A stretch of 64,000 nucleotides of DNA from Streptomyces sp. TLI_146 (lineage in GTDB: Bacteria > Actinomycetota > Actinomycetes > Streptomycetales > Streptomycetaceae): positions 4,526,001-4,590,000 of the forward strand of contig NZ_PJMX01000001.1 in assembly GCF_002846415.1 (NCBI RefSeq), in the 5' to 3' direction. Of the stretch, positions 16,555-25,672 are shown piece by piece. Each line of letters starts with the position of its first letter. The first letter of the stretch is position 1. Both the position numbers and the translations under genes were made by a program. Under the pieces are notes generated by a model that did not search any database, had not been told where the DNA came from, and saw nothing but the letters and a program-made list of their open reading frames with translations.

Positions 16555-17415
16555 TCAGCGGCGCGGCAGCAGCGTCCTCGCCAAGCGGCGGGCCAGCGGG
16601 GCGCGCGGCGCCGGGGGCGCGGGGGGCGCGGGCGAGGGGGCCGGTGCGCCCTCGTGGCGCGAGCGCGGCGCCGCCGGCGCCACCGCCTTCTTCCCCGCGA
16701 TCCGGATCAGCGGCGCCCCCGCCACCTCCTCCACCCCATGCCACATGTCGGAACGCGACGACAGCCACGCCAGAAGCTCCGAACGGACCGGCTCAGGGTC
16801 CGACCACGTGCCGTAGAACTTCGTCCCGGTGATGCAGACCGGCCGCAGCCCGGTCGTCGCCACCGCACCCCACACCGCCGCCGCGACCCCCGGACAGTGC
16901 TCCGCCCGGAAGTCGTCGAACGCCACGATCCCGTCGGGGACGACGAGCGCCCGCGCCGCCGCGATGTCCCCGTGCACGTGCTCGTACAGGTGCGACGCGT
17001 CCACGTGGATGAAGCGGCAGGAGGACGCGGACACCCGGGAGGTGATCACCGACGTGGGGGCCTGGACGACCACGGGGAGCTCGTCGTGGAAGGACAGGTA
17101 GTTCGCCTCGAAGGCCCGCCGCGTCAGCGTCGCGTACGAGCGGTCCATCTCCTCGCTGTTGGGGTCGTCCGGCGCGGGCGAGTCGAACAGGTCGCAGACC
17201 GTGAACGTCTCGCCCTGGCGCAGGTACGACCCCAGGAAGATCGCGCTCTTGCCGAGGTACGCGCCGAGTTCCAGCAGGTCACCACGGAGTTCCTGGCGCT
17301 CCTGGCGCGCCAGGAACCAGTCGAAGAGCAGTTGGTCGGCGGGCCAGAACCACCCCTTCACATCGGAGAAGCGGGCCGGGGCGGCGGCGCTCTGAGCGCC
17401 CGTCGTTTGTGACAT
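16555..17415 (-). CDS. Class I SAM-dependent methyltransferase-like protein
   Basis: 286 residues. A Rossmann-type core: LRGDLLELGAYLGKSAIFLG (SAM motif I like, E-x-G-x-x-x-G), FTVCDLFDSPAPDD (acidic motif), CRFIHVDASHLYEHVHGDIAAA, and DGIVAFDDFRAEHCPGVAAAV. The Asp-rich 'VDASHLYE' and 'FDDF' segments are typical of the TylF/Methyltransf_24 group that methylates sugars or small molecules with a metal ion. The C-terminus is a Pro/Arg tail. Substrate unknown. It lies 97 bp downstream of the 216-residue hypothetical gene on the same strand. A hairpin at 17427-17449 precedes its start. Confidence 0.8.
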   Translation of the reverse strand: MSQTTGAQSAAAPARFSDVKGWFWPADQLLFDWFLARQERQELRGDLLELGAYLGKSAIFLGSYLRQGETFTVCDLFDSPAPDDPNSEEMDRSYATLTRRAFEANYLSFHDELPVVVQAPTSVITSRVSASSCRFIHVDASHLYEHVHGDIAAARALVVPDGIVAFDDFRAEHCPGVAAAVWGAVATTGLRPVCITGTKFYGTWSDPEPVRSELLAWLSSRSDMWHGVEEVAGAPLIRIAGKKAVAPAAPRSRHEGAPAPSPAPPAPPAPRAPLARRLARTLLPRR

Positions 17416-17426
17416 GGACCGGTCCT

Positions 17427-17449
17427 ACTCCCGCCAGGTGGCGGGGAGT
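17427..17449 (-). terminator. Hairpin between hypothetical gene and methyltransferase
   Basis: Inverted repeat ACTCCCGCCA / TGGCGGGGAGT with a 2-nt loop and one bulge, 12 bp before the methyltransferase ATG. It may be a terminator of the upstream gene or a leader hairpin. Confidence 0.4.
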
Positions 17450-17511
17450 TTACGGTCAGGGGTGGGGCGGGTGGTGCCCCGGCGACATCCCCCCGTACAC
17501 CCGGCCGACCC

Positions 17512-18162
17512 TCAGCTGAAGATGATCATAGAGCCCTGCGCCAGCGACCTCGTGGCCGCCGCGTGCAGCCCCAGCCACACGTGCCGCTCCCGTGCGAAGG
17601 GGCTCTCGTCGTACGGGATCGGGCCCGCGGGCTCCTCCAAGGAGGTCGGCCGGTCCGGCGGGGCCGGGGCCATCGGCGGGTTCACGGGGTCTATCCCGAT
17701 CGCCGGGGCCACGAACTCCAGCTCCCGCAGCAGCCCGTGGGTGGAGCCCAGCGGACCGCCCCCGGCCAGCAGCTCCTCGTTGGCGAGCGGGGTGTGGAAG
17801 TCCACCGGCACATACGCGCCCGCGTGGTCGTAGTGCCAGACCAGATGGGACTGCTGGGCCGTCGTCTCGAACATCTCCAGGAGCTGCTCGTAGTCGCCGC
17901 CGAGCTCGTCGACCGGCGTCACGGCGAGGCGGCAGAGCTGGAGGAGGTAGGCGCGGCGCAGGAAGTGCAGCGCGTCGTAGTCGAAGCCCGCGACCGGGGC
18001 GACGTCGCCCGACAGGCCGGGCATGTACGCGAAGACGGGCACGGGCGGCAGCCCTGCCTCACCGAGTGCCTTGTCGTACGAGGCGATCTCCTCGGCGAAC
18101 GGGTTGTCGGGGCTGTGGCACAGCACGTCGACGAGGGGGACCAGCCACAAGTCACAGGCCAC
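17512..18162 (-). CDS. Conserved hypothetical protein
   Basis: 216 residues beginning VACDLWLVPLVDVLCHSPDNPFAEE when read from GTG at 18162, which has an excellent AAGGAG ahead. Other visible stretches: VFAYMPGLSGDVAPVAGFDYDALHFLRRAYLLQLCRLAVTPVDE read in parts, and HLVWHYDHAGAYVPVDFHTPL. No signal peptide, no membrane helix, several aromatic-rich segments. It looks like a cytosolic globular protein conserved in Streptomyces; I know no function. It is upstream of the methyltransferase on the same strand. Confidence 0.7.
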   Translation of the reverse strand: MACDLWLVPLVDVLCHSPDNPFAEEIASYDKALGEAGLPPVPVFAYMPGLSGDVAPVAGFDYDALHFLRRAYLLQLCRLAVTPVDELGGDYEQLLEMFETTAQQSHLVWHYDHAGAYVPVDFHTPLANEELLAGGGPLGSTHGLLRELEFVAPAIGIDPVNPPMAPAPPDRPTSLEEPAGPIPYDESPFARERHVWLGLHAAATRSLAQGSMIIFS

Positions 18163-18330
18163 GGGGCTCCTTACGAGGTCGCGATGGTCGGGACAGCGTA
18201 GTCCGCCGAGCACGCTCCGCGAAGCTCGCCCGTCAACTCCCGTGCGGGGCACGCGTCAACGCGCCGCGAAGACGTCGGCTCAGGCGTCACACGCGTATCA
18301 GCAGACGCATGACGACCGACCCGGCCGGGT

Positions 18331-20742
18331 TCAGCGGCCCACGTCCCAGATCCATACCCCGTCCACCCGGCGCCCCTCCCTGCCGAGCAGCCGCGTCACC
18401 GTCGTGTACAGCGCCTCGTCGTTGTCCTGCGGGGGCAGCACGACCAGACCGGCCTTCCAGTACGCCAGGTCCGCCCGCGCCTGGGCGCGCCAGGCGTCGC
18501 CGATGTCCGGGATCGCGCCGCCGTAGCGCACATCGCGCAGGAGGTTGGAGGTCCAGCGCGGGGAGGCGCCGTAGATGCCGATGCGGTCCGGGCCCCAGGG
18601 GCCGTTGAAGTAGCCGCCGGGGAGCGGGAAGCCGAGGTCGGCGCGGACCTGCCAGTGCAGGGCGTCGGCGGCCGCCGGGTCGGGCAGCGGCACCGTCACC
18701 ACGGACTCGCCGGGCTTCACGTACGGACGCCACAGCCCGTCCGCGAAGAACGACGGCACCGGCGCCCGCTCGGTCACCGCGAACGGCGTCGGGACGATCG
18801 GCAGCAGGGCCAGCGCCACCGCCGCGAGGCCGGCGAGCCGGTTCACCCGGCCCGCCGTCGCCAGCCGGCCGGCCGCCAGCGCGACCAGCGCGCCGAGCGC
18901 CGGTGCGCAGACCATGCCGACCCGGCCCTCGATGACCGACTCGAAGAGCGGGCGGTGGGCGAGGGCGCGCCAGGGGCCGGGCAGGACCACGTCCGTGTAC
19001 GGGATGCGGATCTTCTGCCCGAGCGAGAGCAGCGCCGCCGCGAGGGCCGTGCCCGCGAGCGCCTTCACCAGGGCGTGCCGCCACAGCCGTACCGTGATCG
19101 CGAAGGCCAGGGCGATCAGCGGCCAGCCGTAGAACGCGTTCTGCTCGGTCCGGTTGAGCGCCAGCTTGTCCGCCGTCGCCTCGTCGCCGAGGAGCGCCCG
19201 CCCGGAGAACTTCAGGAACGAGAGCGGGCTGTTGCCCGCGGCGTCGCCGTGCAGCACCGAGTGGTAGCTCTGGCTGCCGAAGAACTGCCAGGTCAGCGGG
19301 TACGCCACCAGCGGCAGACAGACCAGGGCGGCCACCCCGAGGCCCTTCGCGAGCGTGGGCCCGGCCTCGCGGACGACGTCCCGCCGCGCCAGCGCGTACG
19401 ACAGCGCGAAGAGCAGCATGCCGACCGAGGCGAGCAGCAGGACCTCCTCGCCGAGGAAGATCTGGTACGCGGTGAACAGGCCGAGCAGCACGCCGTCGCG
19501 GCGCACGTCCGCGGCCGGTGAGCACAGCCGCAGCGCGCGGTCGACGATCACCGGGATCATGAACAGGACGCAGAAGTTCGGGTGCGCGTTGGCGTGCGAG
19601 ACCATCGGCGGCGCGAACCCGGCGAGCGCGCCGCCCAGGCCCGCGGCCCACGGGTTGGCGGTCACCCACCGCGCGAAGAGCCGGTACCAGGCGTACGCGG
19701 TGGCGGTCAGGCCCAGGGTGAGGACCAGCGCCCAGGTGACGGTCGGGCCCAGCGCGAGCGTGACGGGTGTGAGCGGCACGGACAGGCCCAGCATGGGCGT
19801 GTTGCCCATGAGGTTCACCCCGTCCGGGAAGCCCTGGAGGGTGGTGAAGAACGGGTCGCGCAGATGCCGGACGTTGTCGGCGGTGACCGAGAAGAACCAC
19901 TCCCACTGGTTCTGGTCCTGACCGGAGTCGGCGAGGTAGCCGGAGCCGAGGTCGGTCCAGAGGTCCTTGTAGAGCAGGACCGAGGAGAGCAGGAAGAGGG
20001 CGAACAGGGCGAGGCTCGCGCGGCCGGCGGAGCGGGCCTTGAGGCGGACGAGTTCGAGGAGCACCCGGCCGTAGTCGGCCGGGCCGACCTTGGAGCCCTC
20101 CTGGTGGGACCAGCGGACCGGGACCTCGGCCACGGGCCAGCCGTGGCGGCGGAAGTACTGGAGGATCTCCACGTCGATGCCCCAGCCGTCCAGGCGGGCG
20201 TCCGCGAAGGCCGCGCGCGCCTTGTCGCCGTCGAAGAGCTTGAAGCCGCACTGGGTGTCGTGGATGCCGGGGACCGCGACCGCGCGTATGAGCCGGTTGC
20301 CCATCCGCCCGAGCCACTCGCGGACCCGGCCCTGGTGGACGGCTATGTCGGCCTCGGGGTGGGCGCGGGAGCCGATCGCGGCGGCCGCGTCGGCGCCGTC
20401 GAGCTCCTTGGCGAGCCGGTCGAGCTCGGCGACGGGGGTGGCCAGGTCGGCGTCGGTGAGCAGCACGCGGGCGCCCCGGGAGGCGGCGACGCCGAGCCGC
20501 AGGGCGTGGCCCTTGCCGCGGTTGCGGTCGGCGGCGAGGAGACGGATGCGGGGGTCGGCGGCGGCCTGCCGGGCCACATCCGCCGTGCCGTCCTCGGACC
20601 CGTCGTCGACGACGATCAGCTCCCAGGAGAGCGCCGAGCCGTGGAGGTGGTCCCGGATGGCGTCCAGGGTCGGGCCGAGGCGCCGCTCCTCGTTGTACGC
20701 GGGGACGACGACCGAGAGGTCGGGGGGGCCGCCGTCCGTCAC
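18331..20742 (-). CDS. Fused GT2 glycosyltransferase and polytopic membrane glycosyltransferase-like protein
   Basis: 803 residues. Residues 8-235 are a dolichol-phosphate-type GT2 domain (DLSVVVPAYNEERRLG, IVVDDGSEDGT, ADRNRGKGHALRLG, LLTDADLATP, HDTQCGFKLF, EILQYFRRHGWPVAEVPVRW). From about 245 on there are 10 or more membrane helices with an outside acidic loop (FFSVTADNVRHLRDPFF) and a C-terminal outside domain. In other genomes these halves are often separate: the first makes a polyprenyl-phosphate sugar, the second would transfer it. GTG at 20742 overlaps the GntR stop as GTGA, so the pair is coupled. The sugar and acceptor are not known. Confidence 0.88.
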   Translation of the reverse strand: MTDGGPPDLSVVVPAYNEERRLGPTLDAIRDHLHGSALSWELIVVDDGSEDGTADVARQAAADPRIRLLAADRNRGKGHALRLGVAASRGARVLLTDADLATPVAELDRLAKELDGADAAAAIGSRAHPEADIAVHQGRVREWLGRMGNRLIRAVAVPGIHDTQCGFKLFDGDKARAAFADARLDGWGIDVEILQYFRRHGWPVAEVPVRWSHQEGSKVGPADYGRVLLELVRLKARSAGRASLALFALFLLSSVLLYKDLWTDLGSGYLADSGQDQNQWEWFFSVTADNVRHLRDPFFTTLQGFPDGVNLMGNTPMLGLSVPLTPVTLALGPTVTWALVLTLGLTATAYAWYRLFARWVTANPWAAGLGGALAGFAPPMVSHANAHPNFCVLFMIPVIVDRALRLCSPAADVRRDGVLLGLFTAYQIFLGEEVLLLASVGMLLFALSYALARRDVVREAGPTLAKGLGVAALVCLPLVAYPLTWQFFGSQSYHSVLHGDAAGNSPLSFLKFSGRALLGDEATADKLALNRTEQNAFYGWPLIALAFAITVRLWRHALVKALAGTALAAALLSLGQKIRIPYTDVVLPGPWRALAHRPLFESVIEGRVGMVCAPALGALVALAAGRLATAGRVNRLAGLAAVALALLPIVPTPFAVTERAPVPSFFADGLWRPYVKPGESVVTVPLPDPAAADALHWQVRADLGFPLPGGYFNGPWGPDRIGIYGASPRWTSNLLRDVRYGGAIPDIGDAWRAQARADLAYWKAGLVVLPPQDNDEALYTTVTRLLGREGRRVDGVWIWDVGR

Positions 20743-21404
20743 CGCTTCAGCCGCTCCGCCCAGGTGAGCGAGTGGTCGTTGTACGCGCGGATCACGGCGT
20801 GGGCGGCGTCGCCGTCGCCCTTGACCACGGCGTCGACGAGGTCGCCGTGCCCATTCCACAGCCAGTCGCTGAGGTCGCTGCGCCCGCGCAGATACGGGAC
20901 GGCGAAGACCCAGCACTGCATCCGCAGCCGGTGCAGGAAGTCCGAGATGTACGGGTTTCCGGCGAGGGCGCCGAGCTCGCGCCAGAACCGCAGGTCGTAG
21001 CCGATGAGGATGTTGAGGTCGCCGCTGCGGGCGGCGCGGGCGCACTCCTCGGCGCGGCGGCGGACGGAGACGAGGGCGGGGCCCTGGGCGGCGCCGAGCT
21101 CGGTGATCTTGCGGAAGATCCCGTTGACGACGAGCGACCGGGCTTCGACCATCCCCTTGTAGTCCTCGACGGAGAACTCGTGGACGCGGAAGCCGCGGTG
21201 CTGGTCGGAGTCGAGCAGGCCTTGGGCGGTGAGGTCGACGAGGGCCTCGCGGACGGGGGTGGCGCTGACCCCGTACTGCTCGGCGATCTGCTTGACGGTG
21301 AACTCCTCGCCGGGCTGGAGGCGCCCGGCCAGTATCTCGTCGCGCAGCGCGTCGGCGATCTGCTGCCGCAGTGTGCTGCGCGTCACGCCTCCACTCGCGG
21401 GCAC
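20739..21404 (-). CDS. GntR family transcriptional regulator (FCD/FadR type)
   Basis: 221 residues. Winged-helix DNA-binding domain at about 10-75 (LRQQIADALRDEILAGRLQ, FTVKQIAEQYGVSATPVREAL, LTAQGLLDSDQHRGFRV) followed by a helical FCD ligand domain (KGMVEARSLVVNGIFRKI ... LVDAVVKGDGDAAHAVIRAYNDH). The GTG at 21404 has GAGGGG six bases upstream; an inner GTG at 21386 is possible. It overlaps the glycosyltransferase start by 4 bp, so it may regulate that gene or the aminotransferase gene that ends 141 bp upstream. Ligand unknown, perhaps an organic or amino acid. Confidence 0.92.
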   Translation of the reverse strand: MPASGGVTRSTLRQQIADALRDEILAGRLQPGEEFTVKQIAEQYGVSATPVREALVDLTAQGLLDSDQHRGFRVHEFSVEDYKGMVEARSLVVNGIFRKITELGAAQGPALVSVRRRAEECARAARSGDLNILIGYDLRFWRELGALAGNPYISDFLHRLRMQCWVFAVPYLRGRSDLSDWLWNGHGDLVDAVVKGDGDAAHAVIRAYNDHSLTWAERLKR

Positions 21405-21544
21405 GGCGCCCCTCCCCTCGTCGGTATCCCGCACACGATAGGCCAGCTCCGACGGGCGGCGGCCCGGCACATTGTTGCGCGGATACGCAAATACGGCCCG
21501 GGAGGAGTGGTTTCCCGGGCCGCACGCGTCTGTCGGGAAGGGTC

Positions 21545-22906
21545 TCAGACGGTGTACTCATCCGCGACGGACAGCGCCTCGTCCAGCACCGCGAGGCCTT
21601 CCTTGGCCTCGGCCTCGGTGATGTTGCAGGGCGGGACGACGTGGGTGCGGTTCATGTTGATGAAGGGCCACAGGCCGTTCTTCTTGCAGGCGGCGCCGAA
21701 GGCGGCCATGGGGGCGGCGTCGGCGCCGGAGGCGTTGTACGGGACGAGCGGCTCGCGCGTCTCCCGGTCCTTGACCAGTTCGAGGGCCCAGAAGACACCC
21801 GTGCCGCGCACCTCGCCGACGGAGGGGTGGCGGGCGGCGAGGTCGCGCAGCCCCGGCTCCAGGACGGTGGAGCCGATGTGCGCGGCCTGGCCGACGATGC
21901 CCTCGTCCTCCATGACGTTGATGGTGGCGACGGCGGCGGCGCAGGCGAGGGGGTGCCCGGAGTAGGTGAGCCCGCCGGGGAAGGGCCGCTTGTCGAAGGT
22001 GGCGGCGATCTCGGCGGAGATGGCGACGCCGCCGAGGGGCACGTACCCGGAGTTCACGCCCTTGGCGAAGGTCATGAGGTCGGGCGTGACGCCGTGGAGA
22101 TCGGCGGCGAACCAGGCACCGGTCCGCCCGAACCCGGACATGACCTCGTCCAGGACGAGGACGATCCCGTACCGGTCGCAGATCTCGCGGACACCGGCGA
22201 GGTAGCCGGGGGGCGGGGTCATGATCCCGGCGGTGCCGGGGATGGTCTCCAGGATGATGGCGGCGATGGTGCCGGGCCCCTCGAAGGCGATGGTGTCCTC
22301 GAGGTGGGTGAGGGCGCGGGCGCACTCCTCGGCTTCGGTGGTCGCGTAGAAGGCCGACCGGTAGAGGAACGGCGCCCAGAAGCGGACGACTCCGGCCGAG
22401 CCCGTGTCGGAGGCCCAGCGGCGGGGGTCGCCGGTGAGGTTGATGGCCTGCGCGGTGGCGCCGTGGTACGAGCGGAACGCGCTCATCACCTTGTGCCGCC
22501 CGGTGTGCAGCCGGGCCAGCCGGACGGCGTTCTCGACGGCCTCGGCGCCGCCGTTCGTGAAGAAGATCTTGTCCAGGTCGCCCGGGGTCCGCTCGGCGAT
22601 GAGGCGTGCGGCCTCGGAGCGGGCCTCGACGGCGAAGGCGGGCGCGAAGGTCGCGAGCTTCCCGGCCTGCTCCTGGATCGCGGCGACGACCTTGGGGTGC
22701 TGGTACCCGATGTTGGTGAAGACGAGGCCGCTGGTGAAGTCGAGGTAGCGGTTGCCGTCGTAGTCCCAGAAGTACGAGCCCTCCGCGCCGGCGACGGCGA
22801 GCGGGTCGATCAGTCCCTGGGCGGACCAGGAGTGGAACACGTGCGCACGATCGGCGGCCTTCACGGCCGCGCCGGTCCGGGGGGCGGGGTCGACATGAGG
22901 GGTCAT
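21545..22906 (-). CDS. Class III (omega-amino acid/pyruvate type) aminotransferase
   Basis: 453 residues with fold-type I PLP features: SGLVFTNIGYQHPKVV, the phosphate-binding FFTNGGAEAVENAVRLAR, YHGATAQAINLTGDPRRW, LVLDEVMSGFGRTGAWFA (PLP-pyridine Asp), the Schiff-base Lys282 in FAKGVNSGY, and GLTYSGHPLACAAAV. It is close to enzymes that move the amino group of beta-alanine, taurine or similar omega-amino acids to pyruvate. It is upstream of the GntR gene on the same strand, 141 bp apart. Its start faces the kinase gene across repeat locus c. Substrate is inferred only to class level. Confidence 0.92.
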   Translation of the reverse strand: MTPHVDPAPRTGAAVKAADRAHVFHSWSAQGLIDPLAVAGAEGSYFWDYDGNRYLDFTSGLVFTNIGYQHPKVVAAIQEQAGKLATFAPAFAVEARSEAARLIAERTPGDLDKIFFTNGGAEAVENAVRLARLHTGRHKVMSAFRSYHGATAQAINLTGDPRRWASDTGSAGVVRFWAPFLYRSAFYATTEAEECARALTHLEDTIAFEGPGTIAAIILETIPGTAGIMTPPPGYLAGVREICDRYGIVLVLDEVMSGFGRTGAWFAADLHGVTPDLMTFAKGVNSGYVPLGGVAISAEIAATFDKRPFPGGLTYSGHPLACAAAVATINVMEDEGIVGQAAHIGSTVLEPGLRDLAARHPSVGEVRGTGVFWALELVKDRETREPLVPYNASGADAAPMAAFGAACKKNGLWPFINMNRTHVVPPCNITEAEAKEGLAVLDEALSVADEYTV

Positions 22907-23010
22907 GGGGCCAGGGTAAGGAGTGGCAGGTGGGGGTGGGGATGGCCAGGTTGTATGGCGTGGCGGGCACGGCTCGGCAGGGTGTCGACCCGTCGCCCCG
23001 GGGTGCCTCT

Positions 23011-23263
23011 CCCGGGGCCTGCGGCCCCAGCACCCCGCCGCTGTCGTCTGCGGACCACGGCCGGTTGCTCGCGCAGTTCCCCGCGCCCCTGAAAACCCTC
23101 GTTCGTCTGCGGACCATGGCCGGTTGCTCGCGCAGTTCCCCGCGCCCCTAGGGGGTACGGGCGATGGCGATGGCGAAGCCGAGCATTTAAGGGGCGCGGG
23201 GAACTGCGCGACCAGCCCACCACCACCCGCAGACGAACCCCGGGTCCAGGGGCCGCAGGCCCC
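23011..23263. repeat. Palindromic repeat family, locus c (between divergent genes)
   Basis: Two left-facing cores at 23071-23090 and 23130-23149 (59 bp apart) and one right-facing core at 23190-23209, with loop module type A. Small palindromes GGGGCCTGCGGCCCC (23014-23028) and its complement (23249-23263) flank the set. This is the only locus of the family lying between two gene starts. Confidence 0.9.
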
Positions 23264-23285
23264 ACCCGCGCACTATCCTCACCCC

Positions 23286-25070
23286 GTGGAGAAACTGGGG
23301 GCGGGGGATCCGCAGCGAATCGGCGCGTACCGGATACTCGCACGCCTCGGCGCAGGCGGAATGGGCCACGTCTACCTGGCCCGCTCGGACCGCGGCCGAA
23401 CCGTAGCCGTCAAGCTCGTACGCCAGGAACTCGCCGAACGCGAGGAGTTCCGCGGCCGCTTCCGCCAGGAGGTGCAGGCCGCCCGCCGAGTCGGCGGCCA
23501 GTGGACCGCCCCCGTCCTCGACGCCGACACCGACGCCCCCATCCCCTGGGTCGCCACGGGCTACGTGGCCGGGCCCAGCCTCCACACCGTCGTGTCGGGC
23601 GGAAACCACGGCCCTCTCCCCGAGCACTCCGTCCGCGTACTCGCCCGCGGCCTCACCCACGCCCTCCAGGACATCCACACCGCCGGCCTGATCCACCGCG
23701 ACCTCAAGCCCTCCAATGTCCTGATCACCATCGACGGCCCCCGCGTCATCGACTTCGGCATAGCCCGGGCACTCGAAACCGTCACCGACGGCGGCCTGAC
23801 CCGCACCGGCGCACTGGTGGGCTCGCCCGGCTTCATGGCCCCCGAACAGGTCCGCGGCGACCGCATCACACCCGCCTGCGACGTCTTCTGCCTCGGCTCG
23901 GTGCTGGCGTACGCGGCGAGCGGGAAGCTCCCGTTCGGCGGGAGCGACAGCGGCGTGCACGCGCTGATGTTCCGGATCGCCCAGGAGCCGCCGGACCTGG
24001 ACGGGGTGCCGGAGGCGCTGCGCGAGCTCGTACGGGACTGTCTGCACAAGGCCCCCGAGGACCGCCCCCCGCTCACCGCGATCCTGGAGCGACTCGGCCC
24101 CGAGGACGCGTCGACGGCCCCGTGGCTCCCCGGCCCCCTGATCGCCGAACTCGGCCGCCACGCCGTGCAGTTGCTGGAGGTCGAGAACCCGGACGGCGGC
24201 ACGGCCCAGACCCCGGTCCCGGCGCCGGCCCCGACCCCGCCCCCGATGCCCGTACTCCCGCCGAGCGGCCCCGCCCCGACCCCGACCGCGATCTCCCCCA
24301 ACGGCTCGGGCTCGGGCCTCGCGCGCCCCGGATACGCCGCCCCCGCGCCCCCGCCGCCCTGGGCCAACGGCGGCCAGCCCGCCCCCGCCCACAGCTACCC
24401 GCCCCCGCAGCAGCCCGTCGGATACGGCTACCCGCACCCCAACCCCGCCCTCTACGGCTACGGCCCGCCCCTGCCCCCCGAGGAGCCGCCGCGCCGCAAC
24501 GCCAAGTCGACGATCGCGCTGGTCGCGGTCGCGCTGGTGGTGGCGATCGGCGCGGGCGGTGCGGTGTACGCGTACATGAACGACCCGTTGGAGAAGAAGG
24601 ACGACAAGGCGGCGAGCCCGTCGGCCTCCAAGGAGCCTTCCACCACGCCGAGTTCGAGCGACAGCAAGAGTCCGTCCGCCTCCCCCGGCACGAGCGCCCC
24701 GGGTGACATCCCCCAGCAGTACGTGGGTGCCTGGTCCGGCACGATCGACAACGCCTCCGGCCACAACAACCGCCACCTGGTCATCCGGCCCGGCAAGGTC
24801 GGCGACCAGGTCATGACCCTCACGGCGGACGGCCCGCTGGATGGCGGCAGCACCTACCACTGCGTCTTCCGCGCGTCCCTCACCGCGACCCCGCCCACCC
24901 CGGACGCCCCGCTCCACCTGGGCCCCTCCACGGTCGAGTCCGGCCCGACCGCCTCGTGCTCCCCGGGCGCGGCCACCACCCTGACGGTCCTCCCGGACGG
25001 CCGCCTGCGCCGCCAGAACGACGACACGGGCGAGCAGGTGACGTACGACAAGGTGTCGGACGCGCAGTAG
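23286..25070 (+). CDS. Membrane Ser/Thr protein kinase (PknB-like) 1
   Basis: 594 residues from GTG at 23286. Kinase domain about 14-270: glycine loop GAGGMG at 22-27, Lys43, HRDLKPSN from residue 137, DFG at 156-158, APEQ. A 130-residue Pro-rich linker leads to one membrane helix (about 408-430, STIALVAVALVVAIGAGGAVYAY) and an outside domain with two Cys, starting IPQQYVGAWSG. No PASTA repeats. The outside domain resembles the one of the second kinase at 28136, including the YxGxW motif, so the two are paralogues. The promoter must lie within or beside repeat locus c. Converges on a hypothetical gene 9 bp away. Confidence 0.93.
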   Translation: MEKLGAGDPQRIGAYRILARLGAGGMGHVYLARSDRGRTVAVKLVRQELAEREEFRGRFRQEVQAARRVGGQWTAPVLDADTDAPIPWVATGYVAGPSLHTVVSGGNHGPLPEHSVRVLARGLTHALQDIHTAGLIHRDLKPSNVLITIDGPRVIDFGIARALETVTDGGLTRTGALVGSPGFMAPEQVRGDRITPACDVFCLGSVLAYAASGKLPFGGSDSGVHALMFRIAQEPPDLDGVPEALRELVRDCLHKAPEDRPPLTAILERLGPEDASTAPWLPGPLIAELGRHAVQLLEVENPDGGTAQTPVPAPAPTPPPMPVLPPSGPAPTPTAISPNGSGSGLARPGYAAPAPPPPWANGGQPAPAHSYPPPQQPVGYGYPHPNPALYGYGPPLPPEEPPRRNAKSTIALVAVALVVAIGAGGAVYAYMNDPLEKKDDKAASPSASKEPSTTPSSSDSKSPSASPGTSAPGDIPQQYVGAWSGTIDNASGHNNRHLVIRPGKVGDQVMTLTADGPLDGGSTYHCVFRASLTATPPTPDAPLHLGPSTVESGPTASCSPGAATTLTVLPDGRLRRQNDDTGEQVTYDKVSDAQ

Positions 25071-25079
25071 GCCTACGGC

Positions 25080-25514
25080 TCAGCCCTCCGGCGGCGGGGC
25101 CAGGATCTGCTGCGCGACCGTACGAAGCAGCAGCGTGTGCACGAACCGGTCCGCCGTCGTCGGCGGACAGCGCCACGACAGCGGCCAGGTCGCGCCCCGC
25201 AGCGCCGGTACGGGTACGTAACTGATCCTCCCCGCCGCCGAGTTGAAGCGCGTAGCGCCCGGCGGCCAGCTGCGGTGGGCGGTGCTGCGCGGGGCCACCA
25301 GGAAGTACACCCCGCGCCTTCCGCTCGCCTCCGCGACGATCGGGCCCGGGTCGCCGCCGGTCATCTGCTCCAGCGCGTCCGCGATCCGCCGCCCGGCGTC
25401 ACCGTCCACCCGTACGGCATCGAATTGCACGCCCGCTTTTCTGAGCCGGAACCCGGAAACCGGAATCCAGTCCGGGACGAAATCAAGGTTTACGACGCGG
25501 TTTCGTGTATCCAC
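25080..25514 (-). CDS. Hypothetical protein, possibly related to primase-polymerase-like actinobacterial proteins
   Basis: 144 residues from GTG at 25514. The core reads WIPVSGFRLRKAGVQFDAVRV, GRRIADALEQMTGGDPGPIVAEA, RRGVYFLVAP, GRISYVPVPALRGATWPLSW, a pattern seen in small Streptomyces proteins near XRE/DUF397 genes and faintly like the N-terminus of bifunctional primase/polymerases. GC at third positions drops in the first 28 codons, so the start is uncertain; GTG at 25430 would give 116 residues and lose the WIP segment. Divergent from the XRE gene across a 158-bp AT-richer region with iterons. Function unknown. Confidence 0.6.
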   Translation of the reverse strand: MDTRNRVVNLDFVPDWIPVSGFRLRKAGVQFDAVRVDGDAGRRIADALEQMTGGDPGPIVAEASGRRGVYFLVAPRSTAHRSWPPGATRFNSAAGRISYVPVPALRGATWPLSWRCPPTTADRFVHTLLLRTVAQQILAPPPEG

Positions 25515-25626
25515 GAAGACAGCTTCGCCCTGTCCCGCTAGCGTTTTCCATGACCGCAGCGAGGGCGTCGCGCAAGCGTAGATAAGCCCGAACTCCCTTG
25601 TTATGCAGTTGAATTCGGCGGGGACC

Positions 25627-25656
25627 AGTTGAGTCCGGTTGAGTCCGGTTGAGTCG
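25627..25656 (+). promoter_or_regulatory. Three 10-bp iterons upstream of the XRE regulator
   Basis: AGTTGAGTCC, GGTTGAGTCC and GGTTGAGTCG in exact tandem, one helical turn each, ending 17 bp before the XRE start. A likely operator for the XRE protein or part of its promoter. Confidence 0.55.
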
Positions 25657-25672
25657 AAATCGGTGGTCGAAA

